Origin: Sphingomonadaceae bacterium PASS1
Lineage (GTDB): Bacteria; Pseudomonadota; Alphaproteobacteria; Sphingomonadales; Sphingomonadaceae
Direction of reading: 5' to 3'
Length of the DNA stretch: 64,000 bases
NCBI GenBank assembly: GCA_002255985.1
Contig: NKIR01000001.1
Coordinates: forward strand, 733,036-797,035
The notes under the pieces were generated by a model that made no database searches, was not told the origin of the DNA, and was given only the letters and a program-made list of their open reading frames with translations. Made by a program: the position numbers and the translations under genes. Shown here piece after piece: positions 35,577-44,602 of this stretch. How positions within the stretch are numbered: position 1 is the stretch's first letter; the number at the start of each line of letters is the position of its first letter.

Positions 35577-36464
35577 TCATTCATCATCGAGCTTCGATTT
35601 ATAGAAGGCAGCACCTTGGCCGCCGGCGGCCCGCTTGCCGCGAAACTCCCAGTCACCTCCCATAGCAGTCGAAATCACTTCTTCGGATTCGGTCGGCTGT
35701 GCGCCGCAATCATCGCGAATCGGCGCAGGGCCGTAAACGATGCGGTTGGTCAATTTTCCAAGGCCTTCCACTTCGACTTCGACAATATCGCCGGGTTGCA
35801 CTGGGCGGCTATTTGCAGGGGTGCCTGACAGCAGCACATCGCCCGGTTCCAGCGTGATGGTCCGCGCAATGTCTGCTACAAGATAATGCATATCCCATTC
35901 CATATTGGCGGTGGTGTCACTCTGCTTGAGCTCGCCATTGACATAAGTGCGGATCCACTTGTCGCGGAAATCCCAACCTGTCACCAGACCTGGGCCGATC
36001 GGGCAAAGCGTATCAGAGCCCTTCACCCGGAGCATCGAACCCGAATCGGTGTCGCGGAAATCATGGAGCCCGTAATCATTCGCAACCGAATAGCCCAATA
36101 TATATTCGCTCGCTTCCGACGGGGCTATATTACGGCAGGTCTTACCAATCACGATTGCAATCTCACCTTCATAATTCAGCCATTTGCAACGTTCAGGGCG
36201 AACAATGTCGCCCTTGTGTGTGTTCAGCGCACTGATTGGTTTGTGGAAATAAGTTGGCGCTGCTGGAAGCTTGGTGATGAACTCATCGACGCGGCTGTGA
36301 TAGTTCAAATGCACACAGACGATCTTGGTCGGATTGCAGGGTGGCAGATGCACCGCCTCGTCCAGGCCAATGCTTCGTCCATCTCGGGTCACGAGCCGGT
36401 CGCCGTCACGCGTGGTAAGGATGGGATAACCATCGAGAAGTATGCGGCGATATTCGACAGTCAT
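35577..36464 (-). CDS. Fumarylacetoacetate hydrolase family protein (HpaG-like)
   Basis: 295 residues. The FAH-fold C-terminal domain has the metal-binding YEGEIAIVIGK, SVANDYGLHDFRDTDSG, KGSDTLCPIGPGLVTG and LEPGDVLLSGTPANS. In the homoprotocatechuate pathway, HpaG removes CO2 from, and isomerises, the ring-cleavage product after HpaE. The neighbouring HpaD- and HpaE-like genes favour that role. E. coli HpaG is a fused double-domain protein of over 400 residues, whereas this is a single-domain version. An AGGAG site precedes the ATG. Other FAH-family hydrolases remain possible. Confidence 0.82.
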   Translation of the reverse strand: MTVEYRRILLDGYPILTTRDGDRLVTRDGRSIGLDEAVHLPPCNPTKIVCVHLNYHSRVDEFITKLPAAPTYFHKPISALNTHKGDIVRPERCKWLNYEGEIAIVIGKTCRNIAPSEASEYILGYSVANDYGLHDFRDTDSGSMLRVKGSDTLCPIGPGLVTGWDFRDKWIRTYVNGELKQSDTTANMEWDMHYLVADIARTITLEPGDVLLSGTPANSRPVQPGDIVEVEVEGLGKLTNRIVYGPAPIRDDCGAQPTESEEVISTAMGGDWEFRGKRAAGGQGAAFYKSKLDDE

Positions 36465-36588
36465 GGCTTGCTCCTAACAGAATCTTGCCGACCCTATATC
36501 ACAGGCTCATCGCTGGATTGGCCAAGTTGGCCAAGTTGGAATCGGGAAGGTCAGCTACCTCGACTGCAATTCAAATCGAGGAGTAACC

Positions 36589-37392
36589 ATGTCCGCGCTC
36601 AAGGGCCTTTTCTACCCGCGTACCCCTGCCGGCAAGGCGTCGATCGTTCCGCCAGTTCCATGGCATTATTCCGGCGAGCTCATTACGCTGGAGTACCGCA
36701 CTGATCCTGCGAAGATAGCCGCACTGCTTCCAGAAGGGTTTGAACCCGCCGACCAAGATCCCGGTGCGGTCGCCGCGATCTGGGCGGACTGGCAGAGCGT
36801 GAGTGAGGAGCCAGGGCACATCCTCGATCCTGTCCGCGTGCAGTATAAGGAAATGTTCTTCGTGGTCCGCTGCAAGTTTCAGGGCGTCACCTATTCGCGC
36901 TGCATCTATATCTGGGTGGATAAGGAGTTTGCGGTACTACGCGGGCAGCATCAGGGCTATCCCAAGAAGCTTGGTTCGATCCATATGAGCCGCCCAGTGG
37001 TCGTTGGAAAGGCCGGCCCAAGGCTGGAACCGGGTGGCACTTTCGGTTTTACGCTCGCTGCATTCGACAGGCGTTTGGCCGAAGGATCCTTCACCATAAC
37101 AGAGGCATGCGAGAAGCCAGGCTTCGTCAACGGCCACCCTATGGCGCATAACAGGTGGATGCCCGCCATCGAAACCGACGGCACCGACAGCCTCAATGAA
37201 GTCGTGACGATGAGCAGCTTTGATGTCGACTTCGGTAGATGCTTCAAAGGGAATTTCGACCTTTCACTATTCGATTCACCGGTCGAGGAATTGCTCGATA
37301 TCGCACCGCAGGAAAAGATCGCAGGCTACTGGCACGAGGTCGGTGTATCTTGGAAGGCCGGGACAACATTATGGCGCAATAACTTGGCGTGA
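36589..37392 (+). CDS. Acetoacetate decarboxylase family protein
   Basis: 267 residues. The family signature HQGYPKKLGSIHMSRP holds the Lys-Lys pair in which the second lysine forms the Schiff base of acetoacetate decarboxylase. ALLPEGFEPADQDPG near the N-terminus and FGFTLAAFDRRLAEG fit the fold. The GAGGAG ribosome site supports the ATG. It stands alone on the plus strand between minus-strand genes. Family members often decarboxylate or hydrate other beta-keto or aromatic-derived acids, so a role in the later steps of this catabolic set is possible. The substrate is unknown. Confidence 0.8.
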   Translation: MSALKGLFYPRTPAGKASIVPPVPWHYSGELITLEYRTDPAKIAALLPEGFEPADQDPGAVAAIWADWQSVSEEPGHILDPVRVQYKEMFFVVRCKFQGVTYSRCIYIWVDKEFAVLRGQHQGYPKKLGSIHMSRPVVVGKAGPRLEPGGTFGFTLAAFDRRLAEGSFTITEACEKPGFVNGHPMAHNRWMPAIETDGTDSLNEVVTMSSFDVDFGRCFKGNFDLSLFDSPVEELLDIAPQEKIAGYWHEVGVSWKAGTTLWRNNLA

Positions 37393-37430
37393 CACCGAAC
37401 GATTGGCATGCACATATCTACTTCAACGCC

Positions 37431-38663
37431 TTAACCCGCCAGCGATTTGAGTGGCAATTCAATGTTACCAAGGTCGTCCAGCGATGGCTTGATGTCCGCG
37501 AGTATTAGTGTCTTTCCTTGGACATAATCCTTAGTAGCGTTCACGCAGTCGAGCGCTATCACGCGGCCCTTTCTAACATAAACGACCGAAAAACTCCGCT
37601 GGCTAGGATCGCCACGGACCACCAACTCATCATATCCGATCGAGAGACCTACTGTTTGGAGACGAATATCGTACTGGTTCGACCAGAACCATGGCAGCGC
37701 AGAATAAGATTCGGGAACCCCGCAAATCGCTTTGGCTGCGGTGATGGCCATGTCATTTGCGTTCTGCACTGATTCAAGGCGGATTTCGGCTCCGTCAGCA
37801 AAATGATTGTAATGCAGCGCGCAATCTCCGATCGCGAAAATATCAGGAAGACTTGTTCGGCAATGCGTATCCACCGCAACGCCGTTGTTGCCCTTGGCGC
37901 CCGCCAAGAGCAATGGCTGGACAGCTGGGATTATCCCCACGCCTACAATCACCAGATCGGCAGCAATCACTTCGCCATCCGCCAAACGGACTCCGGTTAC
38001 CCTAGACTCGCCTTCGATCGCCGCTGTACTGGCATTGAGCCGGATATCGACGCCGTTGGCGCGGTGTTCTATTTCGAAAAATTTGGACAGCGGCGGTGCT
38101 GCGACGCGCGCGAGCACTCTGTCCATAGTTTCCAGAACGACGACTTTCTTTCCGAATTTGGCGAGTACTGCTGCTGCCTCTAGGCCGATGAAGCCACCCC
38201 CAATGATCACTATGTTCTGTGCGGTCTCGGCTGCAGCGCGCAACATGTCTGCGTCCTGCCGCGTGCGCACTGTCTGCACACCAGGCAGGTTGATACCGGT
38301 GATTGGAAGTAAACGCGCTTCGCCGCCTGTCGCCCAGATCAGCTTGTGATAGCCAAGAGCGTCACCAGAACCGGTTATAACCCGATGGTTAGCGGGATCG
38401 ACCGTCATCACGTTGGTCTTTGTTATCAGGGTAATCTTGCGCTCTTCCCAGAATTGCGGTGGACGAATTCTGATACGTTCAAATGATTTTTCACCCGCAA
38501 AATATTCTTTCGACAGCGGCGGGCGTTCATAGGGCAACTCTGGCTCATTGCCGACAATTCCTATGCTCCCCGAAAACCCTAGTTGCCGCAACGAAATCGC
38601 GGCTTGCGCGCCGCCATGGCCTGCCCCAACGATCAGGACATCGAAAGTGCTGTCATGGGGCAT
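37431..38663 (-). CDS. FAD-dependent ferredoxin reductase (putidaredoxin-reductase type)
   Basis: 410 residues. The first dinucleotide site is DVLIVGAGHGGAQAAISLRQ, ELPYERPPLSKEYFAGE follows, the NADH site is IVIIGGGFIGLEAAAVLA, and DIFAIGDCALHYN is the FAD-binding end, with WFWSNQYDIRLQTVG. These are hallmarks of reductases for class I bacterial P450 or ring-hydroxylating systems. The ATG at 38663 is preferred over a TTG three codons upstream. It is the last gene of the P450-ligase-dehydrogenase-reductase operon, starting 5 bases after the HpaE-like stop. Confidence 0.93.
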   Translation of the reverse strand: MPHDSTFDVLIVGAGHGGAQAAISLRQLGFSGSIGIVGNEPELPYERPPLSKEYFAGEKSFERIRIRPPQFWEERKITLITKTNVMTVDPANHRVITGSGDALGYHKLIWATGGEARLLPITGINLPGVQTVRTRQDADMLRAAAETAQNIVIIGGGFIGLEAAAVLAKFGKKVVVLETMDRVLARVAAPPLSKFFEIEHRANGVDIRLNASTAAIEGESRVTGVRLADGEVIAADLVIVGVGIIPAVQPLLLAGAKGNNGVAVDTHCRTSLPDIFAIGDCALHYNHFADGAEIRLESVQNANDMAITAAKAICGVPESYSALPWFWSNQYDIRLQTVGLSIGYDELVVRGDPSQRSFSVVYVRKGRVIALDCVNATKDYVQGKTLILADIKPSLDDLGNIELPLKSLAG

Positions 38664-38668
38664 GACAC

Positions 38669-40126
38669 TCAAACCACACTGTCTTCGAGGATTTGCAGTG
38701 TTTTAAGATCTGAATGGAAGTCCAAGGCGTAATCGCCCCCTTCGCGGCCAAGGCCAGATATGCCGATGCCGCCAAAAGGCGCTGTCAAGTCCCGTACCAA
38801 GAATGTGTTGACCCACACAGTACCGCCGCAAACCGCTCGACCAACGCGTTCCGCCCGCTCCGCACTGCCGGTGTATATGACAGCTGAAAGGCCATATGCA
38901 GTCGAATTGGCCAGAGCAACGCCTTCGGTCTCGTTACTGAAAGTCTGGAACGTCAGGACCGGGCCAAAGATTTCATTTTGCACTGCTTCACTATCGTTTG
39001 AACGAGGGATAATCAGCGTCGGTTCGATAAAATTGCTGCCGCCAACCCGGTTTCCACCGCGTTCGATGATATCTCCGGCGGCGCTTGCGCGATCGATAAA
39101 TCCCATCACGCGCTCGGCATGGGTCGGATGGATCAGGGCGGACATTGTCGTTGTCGCATCGCGGCTGTCGCCGAGCACATGGGCGTCGGCATAGGCATGG
39201 AACTTTTCAAGGAATATGTCGCGGATGCTGTCCTCAACGATGATCCGGGTCCCGGCCATGCAGACTTGGCCGCTGTCGTCGTACTGACCTGCTGCTTTCT
39301 TCGCCGCAGCGTCAATGTCTGCATCGGCGAAGACCAGCAGTGGTGATTTGCCCCCAAGTTCTGCGGTGAATGGCACGATATTCTCGGCTGCGGCCTTGCC
39401 GATCACCCGCGCCGTTGCGACCGAACCTGTAAAGCTGATGCGCTTCACGCGGGGGTCATTGACCAGTGCGTTGCCGATTTCGCTGCCCAGCCCTTGCACA
39501 ATGTTGAACACGCCGGGCGGGAACCCTGCCTGCTCGATCAGGTCGCCGAGCAATGAGGCCGAGAGCGGCGACCATTCGGCAGGCTTGAGTATGACCGTGT
39601 TCCCCGCCGCCAGCGCCGGCGCGCATTTCCATGTCGACAGCATGAACGGCGCATTCCAAGGCGTGATTATAACCGCAGGGCCGGCCGGATTGCGGATCAC
39701 CCGGTTCGCCGTGCCCTTGGAAGACCAGACTCTCTCTATATGTTCGCTCGCGAGATCGGCATAGTTTCGGAAGTTAAGAGCACCCCGCGCAATGACCCGC
39801 AGCCTCAGGCTTTCATGCAGCATGGCCATATCCATGCATTCGACGATCGCCAGATGCTCCTGATTGGCTTCAATTAGATCAGAAAGCCGGTGCAGATATT
39901 TACCACGCTCGGCGGAAGTCATGTTGGCCCAGACTGGAAACGCATTTGTCGCCGCTGTCACAGCCAACGCAGCGGTTTCGGCATCTCCGCGCGAAATGTC
40001 CGCCAGCTTGTTGGCCCAGTCGAATGGGCAGCGCGTCTCAAATGTGCTGGGCGATGAGACCCGCTTGCCGTTGATAAAATGGTCCGGCGAGACGCTGACA
40101 CCTTCGATCATAAAGCGATTGCGCAT
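38669..40126 (-). CDS. Aldehyde dehydrogenase, probable 5-carboxymethyl-2-hydroxymuconic semialdehyde dehydrogenase (HpaE-like)
   Basis: 485 residues. NAD-dependent ALDH with the catalytic Glu in ELGGKSPLLVFADADIDAAA and Cys in SGQVCMAGTRI, plus ITPWNAPFMLSTWKCAPALA and the terminal PFGGIGISGLGREGG. HYDROXYMUCONIC-type ALDHs and HpaE share the LREISKSGLGR-like ending region, seen here as GISGLGREGG. With HpaD and HpaG homologues next to it, the likely reaction is oxidation of the aldehyde left by ring cleavage. It lies between the ligase (11-base gap) and the reductase in one operon. General ALDH substrates cannot be excluded. Confidence 0.83.
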   Translation of the reverse strand: MRNRFMIEGVSVSPDHFINGKRVSSPSTFETRCPFDWANKLADISRGDAETAALAVTAATNAFPVWANMTSAERGKYLHRLSDLIEANQEHLAIVECMDMAMLHESLRLRVIARGALNFRNYADLASEHIERVWSSKGTANRVIRNPAGPAVIITPWNAPFMLSTWKCAPALAAGNTVILKPAEWSPLSASLLGDLIEQAGFPPGVFNIVQGLGSEIGNALVNDPRVKRISFTGSVATARVIGKAAAENIVPFTAELGGKSPLLVFADADIDAAAKKAAGQYDDSGQVCMAGTRIIVEDSIRDIFLEKFHAYADAHVLGDSRDATTTMSALIHPTHAERVMGFIDRASAAGDIIERGGNRVGGSNFIEPTLIIPRSNDSEAVQNEIFGPVLTFQTFSNETEGVALANSTAYGLSAVIYTGSAERAERVGRAVCGGTVWVNTFLVRDLTAPFGGIGISGLGREGGDYALDFHSDLKTLQILEDSVV

Positions 40127-40137
40127 GGTCTTGAGCC

Positions 40138-41466
40138 TCAGATAAAGTGGAGATAATAAGCAATTTGCTCGTCGACCGACTTACCTTCGAGGATCTTTAC
40201 CTCCGCCCGTTTGATCGCGATGAAATTGTCGACGATCGGCGCTCCGACCGCCACTTTGAGCGCAATATCGGCATCAAGCGCTTCCAGTGCGTCACCCAAT
40301 GTGTGCGGTGTGTGCCGATCCGTATTGATCGTCTCAAGGCCGTCATTGGTTTCGGGCGGCGGCAAAGCATAACCCTTGCTAACCCCCAGAAGAGCCGCCT
40401 GAAGAGCTGCGGCAACCGCAAAATATGGGCTAGAAGCACAGTCCGCCATGCGATGCTCGATCCGAGCAGCCTTGCCGATTTCAGCCGACACCCGAACGGT
40501 CACGGCGCGATGATCGAAGCCCCAATTGGCCCAATAACCTGACAGGCTAGCCGGTTGCAGGCGAGCATAGCTGTTGGTGAGCGGCGCCATGATTGCGGCC
40601 AAGGCCTCGTGATGTTCGAGCAGGCCCGCGATGCAGCCTGTCATGATCTCACCAGGCTTACCGTCGGCAGCATCATTGGCAAAGATATTGTTGTCGTTGG
40701 TGTCGTTAAAGCTGATATTGAAATGCAGTCCACTGCCGGCTTTATCGGCAAAGGGCTTGGGCAGGAACGACAGTAGATAGCCCCGCTTGTAAAGGATCTC
40801 ACGTGCCATCTGGCGAAAAAGGAACGCATCGTCGACAGCCTTCAAGGCATCTGCAAACCGAAGGGTGAGTTCAAACTGCGGCGCATCATATTCTGCGTTG
40901 ATCGATTCAATCGGCAGGTTGCACTCGTCTGCACAGACCCATATGTCTTCGATCAGTCCTGCCGGGTCGCTGAACGGCCCGGTACCATAGACAAAAGCAC
41001 CCGGCGTATCATATGGCACCCATCCGCCATCCGGTCCGCGCTGAAAGATATAGGCTTCCATCTCGATACCGATCATCGGTTCAAGCCCGATCGCGCGCCA
41101 ACCTTCAATCGCCCGCTTTAGGGCTGACCGACCGCACAGAGCAAAAGGTTCGCCCTTGAACCTCAGGTCGGCCAGCACGATCTGCGTGTCATTCTCCCAA
41201 GATTGGCGCAGATCAAGCGGATCGAACACGGCTTCCATATCAGGTAAACCATCGAGCAATCCGCCGCAAGGTGCGGCCACCAGCGTCCTGTCATATGTGA
41301 CGGCGAAATTGCCGACACACATACGAGCATGGCCCTTTTGGCTTTCACTAACGGGCACATATTTGCCACGCGCAAGATTGAGCTGATCGCCGAACAGGAT
41401 GCGGACGCGCTCGCGCGCACCAAGGCGCTTACGTATCGAGCTGGCAGTGGCAGTAAGCTTGTTCAT
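40138..41466 (-). CDS. Glutamine-synthetase-like gamma-glutamylamide ligase
   Basis: 442 residues. The GS catalytic core is present: IGIEMEAYIFQRG, INAEYDAPQFELTLRFADAL, KAGSGLHFNIS and the late RIEHRMADCASSPYFAVAA in place of the normal NRS-type glutamine-synthetase ending. Such relatives ligate glutamate to amines (PuuA for putrescine, IpuC for isopropylamine, TdnQ/AtdA1 for aniline) rather than ammonia. The TTG upstream start is rejected because GAGGGG precedes the ATG at 41466. It lies inside an operon with P450, HpaE-like dehydrogenase and reductase, so the amine is probably aromatic. The exact substrate is unknown. Confidence 0.86.
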   Translation of the reverse strand: MNKLTATASSIRKRLGARERVRILFGDQLNLARGKYVPVSESQKGHARMCVGNFAVTYDRTLVAAPCGGLLDGLPDMEAVFDPLDLRQSWENDTQIVLADLRFKGEPFALCGRSALKRAIEGWRAIGLEPMIGIEMEAYIFQRGPDGGWVPYDTPGAFVYGTGPFSDPAGLIEDIWVCADECNLPIESINAEYDAPQFELTLRFADALKAVDDAFLFRQMAREILYKRGYLLSFLPKPFADKAGSGLHFNISFNDTNDNNIFANDAADGKPGEIMTGCIAGLLEHHEALAAIMAPLTNSYARLQPASLSGYWANWGFDHRAVTVRVSAEIGKAARIEHRMADCASSPYFAVAAALQAALLGVSKGYALPPPETNDGLETINTDRHTPHTLGDALEALDADIALKVAVGAPIVDNFIAIKRAEVKILEGKSVDEQIAYYLHFI

Positions 41467-41474
41467 GTTACCCC

Positions 41475-42743
41475 TCAAAGTTGCTTTACCCGGACCGGCA
41501 AGTGCTTAATGCCGTGGATGAAATTGGAGCGCAGATAGCTGTGTTCGCCGGTCTGTTCAATCGATGCAACTCGGCGGGCCAGTTCTTGCAGCACGATCTT
41601 AACCTCCAACTTGGCGAGCCACATCCCAAGGCAGATGTGCGGGCCGCCCTGACCGAATGACAGAAACGGGTTGCGCGGCCGGGTCAAATCGATGCTGTAA
41701 GGATCAGTAATCGCGGTCTCGTCCCTATTGCCGGACAGAAACCAGAGCAGAACCTTGTCGCCTGTTTTGATCCGCTTGCCGTGATAGTGGAAATCTCGTG
41801 TCGCTGTCCGACGAAAATGCGTCGTTGGTGCCGCCCAACGGATCATTTCATCGGTTGCTTCATCCCAATGGGCAAATGCGTCGGATTGGATTTGCCTCAG
41901 CAATTGCGGGTTGTTCGCCAGCGAATGCACTGTTGCAGACAAGCTATAGCGTGTCGTGTCATTCCCCGCTGCAACCAGCAGGCAAAAAAAGTTGCGGAAC
42001 TCATCGCGTGACATGCGTGTGCCATGGCTGGTCTCTTCGCGCACCAGATTGAGAACGCCAATCTGCTCGCCGGAATCCATGCGATCAAGAAGATCGTTGG
42101 CATAGTCAAACAACTCCACCGCCGCGGGCGAACGGAACGGTAGCAGTCGATAGGCTTCAGTATCAATTTGATCTATGACGAAGTCCGTATAATCGGGATC
42201 GGAATTGGAGATCAGTGCATCACCTTTGTCAACTAACCAGGCCGCATCGGAGTGCGGCACACCCATGATCTGCGCCAGCATTTGCATCGGCAATTGCCGC
42301 GCGATGATGTCAACCGCATCAAACTCACCCATATCCAAAGCGGTGTCGAGCAGATCGTTGACGATTTGACGAATCTGACCTTCAAAACCTGCCATCGTCG
42401 AGCGCGAAAAGGCCTTTGCGACCAAAGCCCTAAACGCTCGGTGCATCGGCGCATCGGTTTCCTGAAATGTCTTGCGCGCTTCATATTCTTCTTCGGACTG
42501 GTCTTCCATGCGGATACCGGAAGCTGAAGAAAGCAGGTCCGGCTGACGGTTGAGGTCGAGAAGATCAGCATGGCGCACGACGTTCCAGCAGCCCTTGTCG
42601 CCATTGGACATTTCCATCCAGCAAAGCGGGTCGTCCCGTCTTAATCTTTCAAACGTCAGAAACGGTGCCCCGTCGTTGAAAGCATCCTGCGAAGACAGAT
42701 CAACATGGGCGTCAGTGGACCGCGAAAATGGATATTTTGTCAT
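41475..42743 (-). CDS. Cytochrome P450
   Basis: 422 residues. The I-helix is LLVAAGNDTTRYSLSATVH, the ExxR region lies before HFRRTATRDF, and the heme loop is FLSFGQGGPHICLGMWLAKLE with the cysteine ligand. The soluble class I form without a membrane anchor matches the separate ferredoxin and reductase genes nearby. The ATG at 42743 has TAGGA upstream; a GTG two codons earlier would sit in the ribosome-site spacing. It is the first gene of the operon reading to the reductase. Probable roles are O-demethylation, hydroxylation, or oxidation of a glutamylated amine; the sequence cannot choose. Confidence 0.95.
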   Translation of the reverse strand: MTKYPFSRSTDAHVDLSSQDAFNDGAPFLTFERLRRDDPLCWMEMSNGDKGCWNVVRHADLLDLNRQPDLLSSASGIRMEDQSEEEYEARKTFQETDAPMHRAFRALVAKAFSRSTMAGFEGQIRQIVNDLLDTALDMGEFDAVDIIARQLPMQMLAQIMGVPHSDAAWLVDKGDALISNSDPDYTDFVIDQIDTEAYRLLPFRSPAAVELFDYANDLLDRMDSGEQIGVLNLVREETSHGTRMSRDEFRNFFCLLVAAGNDTTRYSLSATVHSLANNPQLLRQIQSDAFAHWDEATDEMIRWAAPTTHFRRTATRDFHYHGKRIKTGDKVLLWFLSGNRDETAITDPYSIDLTRPRNPFLSFGQGGPHICLGMWLAKLEVKIVLQELARRVASIEQTGEHSYLRSNFIHGIKHLPVRVKQL

Positions 42744-42850
42744 TTTCACATCCTATGCTTCGGTTCCGAGCGCGACTTGGCCAAAACGGACAAGCTTAAT
42801 GGGTGTATAATTCGTTATGCTCGATGACATCAAATTGCTGGAGATGGACT

Positions 42851-43708
42851 ATGGGTAAAATTGTAGGCGCTGCATTGCTTGCGCATGCTCCGACCATCAT
42901 GCTGCCCGAAGAAGTGCGGTATGAGTTGAATGACGGCAAGGAAATCAGCCTGGTCCCAGGGCTGCGTCGGTTCAAGAATGAGGTGATGGACGTTCTCAAG
43001 CCCGACACCGTCATTCTCTTCGACAGCCACTGGTTCACGACCGTCGAATTCTGCGTCACGGCACATGACCGCCGCACCGGTAAATTCACATCCGATGAGT
43101 TGCCCAGAGGCATGTCCCAGGTACCCTATGACTTAAAAGGCAATCCGGAACTTGCCCGCAAGATCGCAGAACACGCAACGATCTGCGGGGCCCGCACGAG
43201 CGCAATCGACGATCCGTACCTCCCGATCCACTACCCCACTGTCAATATCGCGCATTACCTCCATGGCGGCGAAGAATGGATCACAGTTGGTTGTGCGCAA
43301 ACCGGCGAGACTCCTGACTTCCTTGCCGTGGGTGAAGGGATTGGGAAAGCCATCGCTGAGTCTGATCGCCGGGTGCTGCTGATCGCGAGCGGATCAATGA
43401 GCCATCGTTTTTGGCCGTTGTCGCAGCTTCACTTACACGAAGCATCCGACCCGATCCACATAAGTCGTCCGGCGGCACGCGAAGCGGATTATGAGCGACT
43501 TGAGTGGTTCTATAACGGCGACCATGCTTCGGTCATCGACACCATGCCCGAATTCCTAAAGCATGTACCCGAAGCGCGTTTCGGACATTATCTGATGATG
43601 GCGGGTGCATGCGGAGGGCGCGACTGGGACTGGACGGGTGTTCGCTATTCCGAATATGAGAATGCAACAGGCACCAGTCAGGTCCATGTCTATTTTGCGC
43701 GACCATGA
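42851..43708 (+). CDS. hpaD: 3,4-dihydroxyphenylacetate 2,3-dioxygenase (class III extradiol)
   Basis: 285 residues. LigB/HpcB-type ring-cleaving dioxygenase. The metal-binding His near the start is in LLAHAPTIM. FDSHWFTTVEFCVTAHD, TGKFTSDELPRGMSQVPYDL, GNPELARKIAEHA and LIASGSMSHRFWPL all track E. coli HpcB/HpaD closely. It opens homoprotocatechuate between carbons 2 and 3. The ATG at 42851 follows a GGAGATGG ribosome site; a longer frame from 42803 is rejected. It is divergent from the P450 operon and probably controlled from the shared 107-base region. Confidence 0.92.
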   Translation: MGKIVGAALLAHAPTIMLPEEVRYELNDGKEISLVPGLRRFKNEVMDVLKPDTVILFDSHWFTTVEFCVTAHDRRTGKFTSDELPRGMSQVPYDLKGNPELARKIAEHATICGARTSAIDDPYLPIHYPTVNIAHYLHGGEEWITVGCAQTGETPDFLAVGEGIGKAIAESDRRVLLIASGSMSHRFWPLSQLHLHEASDPIHISRPAAREADYERLEWFYNGDHASVIDTMPEFLKHVPEARFGHYLMMAGACGGRDWDWTGVRYSEYENATGTSQVHVYFARP

Positions 43709-43745
43709 TTTAGAACGAAACGGGCCCTGTAGCTTGGAGTTGAAG

Positions 43746-44594
43746 CTATGTTGAGGCACGCAAGGTGATGAATGTCTCAATCCAGTTGATGATTTCAAGC
43801 CGGCGGCGGCGATCGTCGGTGATGTCCTCATCGATGCCGATCTGCCATGCTAGACCATGGTCTTGGGGACTGGCAGCGAGCCGGGACAAGAGCTCGACAT
43901 GGCCATTCAAGAGAGACCGGTCCGCGAAGAATCCTTGGGAAATCATGTCGTCGGCATAAAGAGTGAAGAGCTGAACCAGTTGTTGAAGGTCGAACTCGGG
44001 ATGGTATTGCACGGCCCATACATTTGAATTACTGACCGGGACGATCGCCGCCTGCACCAGACTATGGTCATTTGACGCTAATAGCGTTGCACTCTCCGGC
44101 AATTCGATGACTTCATCATAATGAATGCAGGGTGCATCGAACACTCGGGACTTGCCGCGAAACATCGGATGGATGGCACCAGTATCGTTGAGCAGAATCT
44201 TCCTGGCAAAACCAACTTCTCTGCCCTTTGGATTATACTCAACGAGGCCTCCAGCCGCCATTACGGCGATTTGTAGGCCCCAGCAACTGCCGAACATCGG
44301 TAGGCCGATTGCGCCTGCCTGCTTTACTATCTCGATCTGGTTGGTGACCGAAAAGTCTTGATCATAAGCATGCAAAGACGATCCGGTAATGACCAATCCA
44401 TCATAATCGGTCAATGATCGATCACCGGGGATCGAGTAATCCTCATCCGCAGCGTTGACGACGTCGAGCACAAGCTCCGGGTAATGTGCGCGAATTGCAA
44501 GGGCGTAGATTTCTGACGAGGAACGGACACCCAGTTGGGCCCCCAGTTTTCTCTTGGAAGCGGTGTTTCCTTCCATCAGCAAAAGACTTGGCAT
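43746..44594 (-). CDS. Class I glutamine amidotransferase-like hydrolase
   Basis: 282 residues. The GATase-1 triad is visible: FGSCWGLQIAVM (Cys nucleophile), then QYHPEFDLQQL (His-Glu). DGLVITGSSLHAYDQ is the oxyanion side. Free-standing relatives such as AtdA2/TdnT and PuuD cleave gamma-glutamyl amides instead of supplying ammonia. The GS-like ligase in the neighbouring operon makes that use likely here. The ATG at 44594 lies 8 bases after the AraC gene's stop, so the two form an operon. The true substrate is not shown. Confidence 0.83.
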   Translation of the reverse strand: MPSLLLMEGNTASKRKLGAQLGVRSSSEIYALAIRAHYPELVLDVVNAADEDYSIPGDRSLTDYDGLVITGSSLHAYDQDFSVTNQIEIVKQAGAIGLPMFGSCWGLQIAVMAAGGLVEYNPKGREVGFARKILLNDTGAIHPMFRGKSRVFDAPCIHYDEVIELPESATLLASNDHSLVQAAIVPVSNSNVWAVQYHPEFDLQQLVQLFTLYADDMISQGFFADRSLLNGHVELLSRLAASPQDHGLAWQIGIDEDITDDRRRRLEIINWIETFITLRAST

Positions 44595-44602
44595 AAAATC
44601 TC

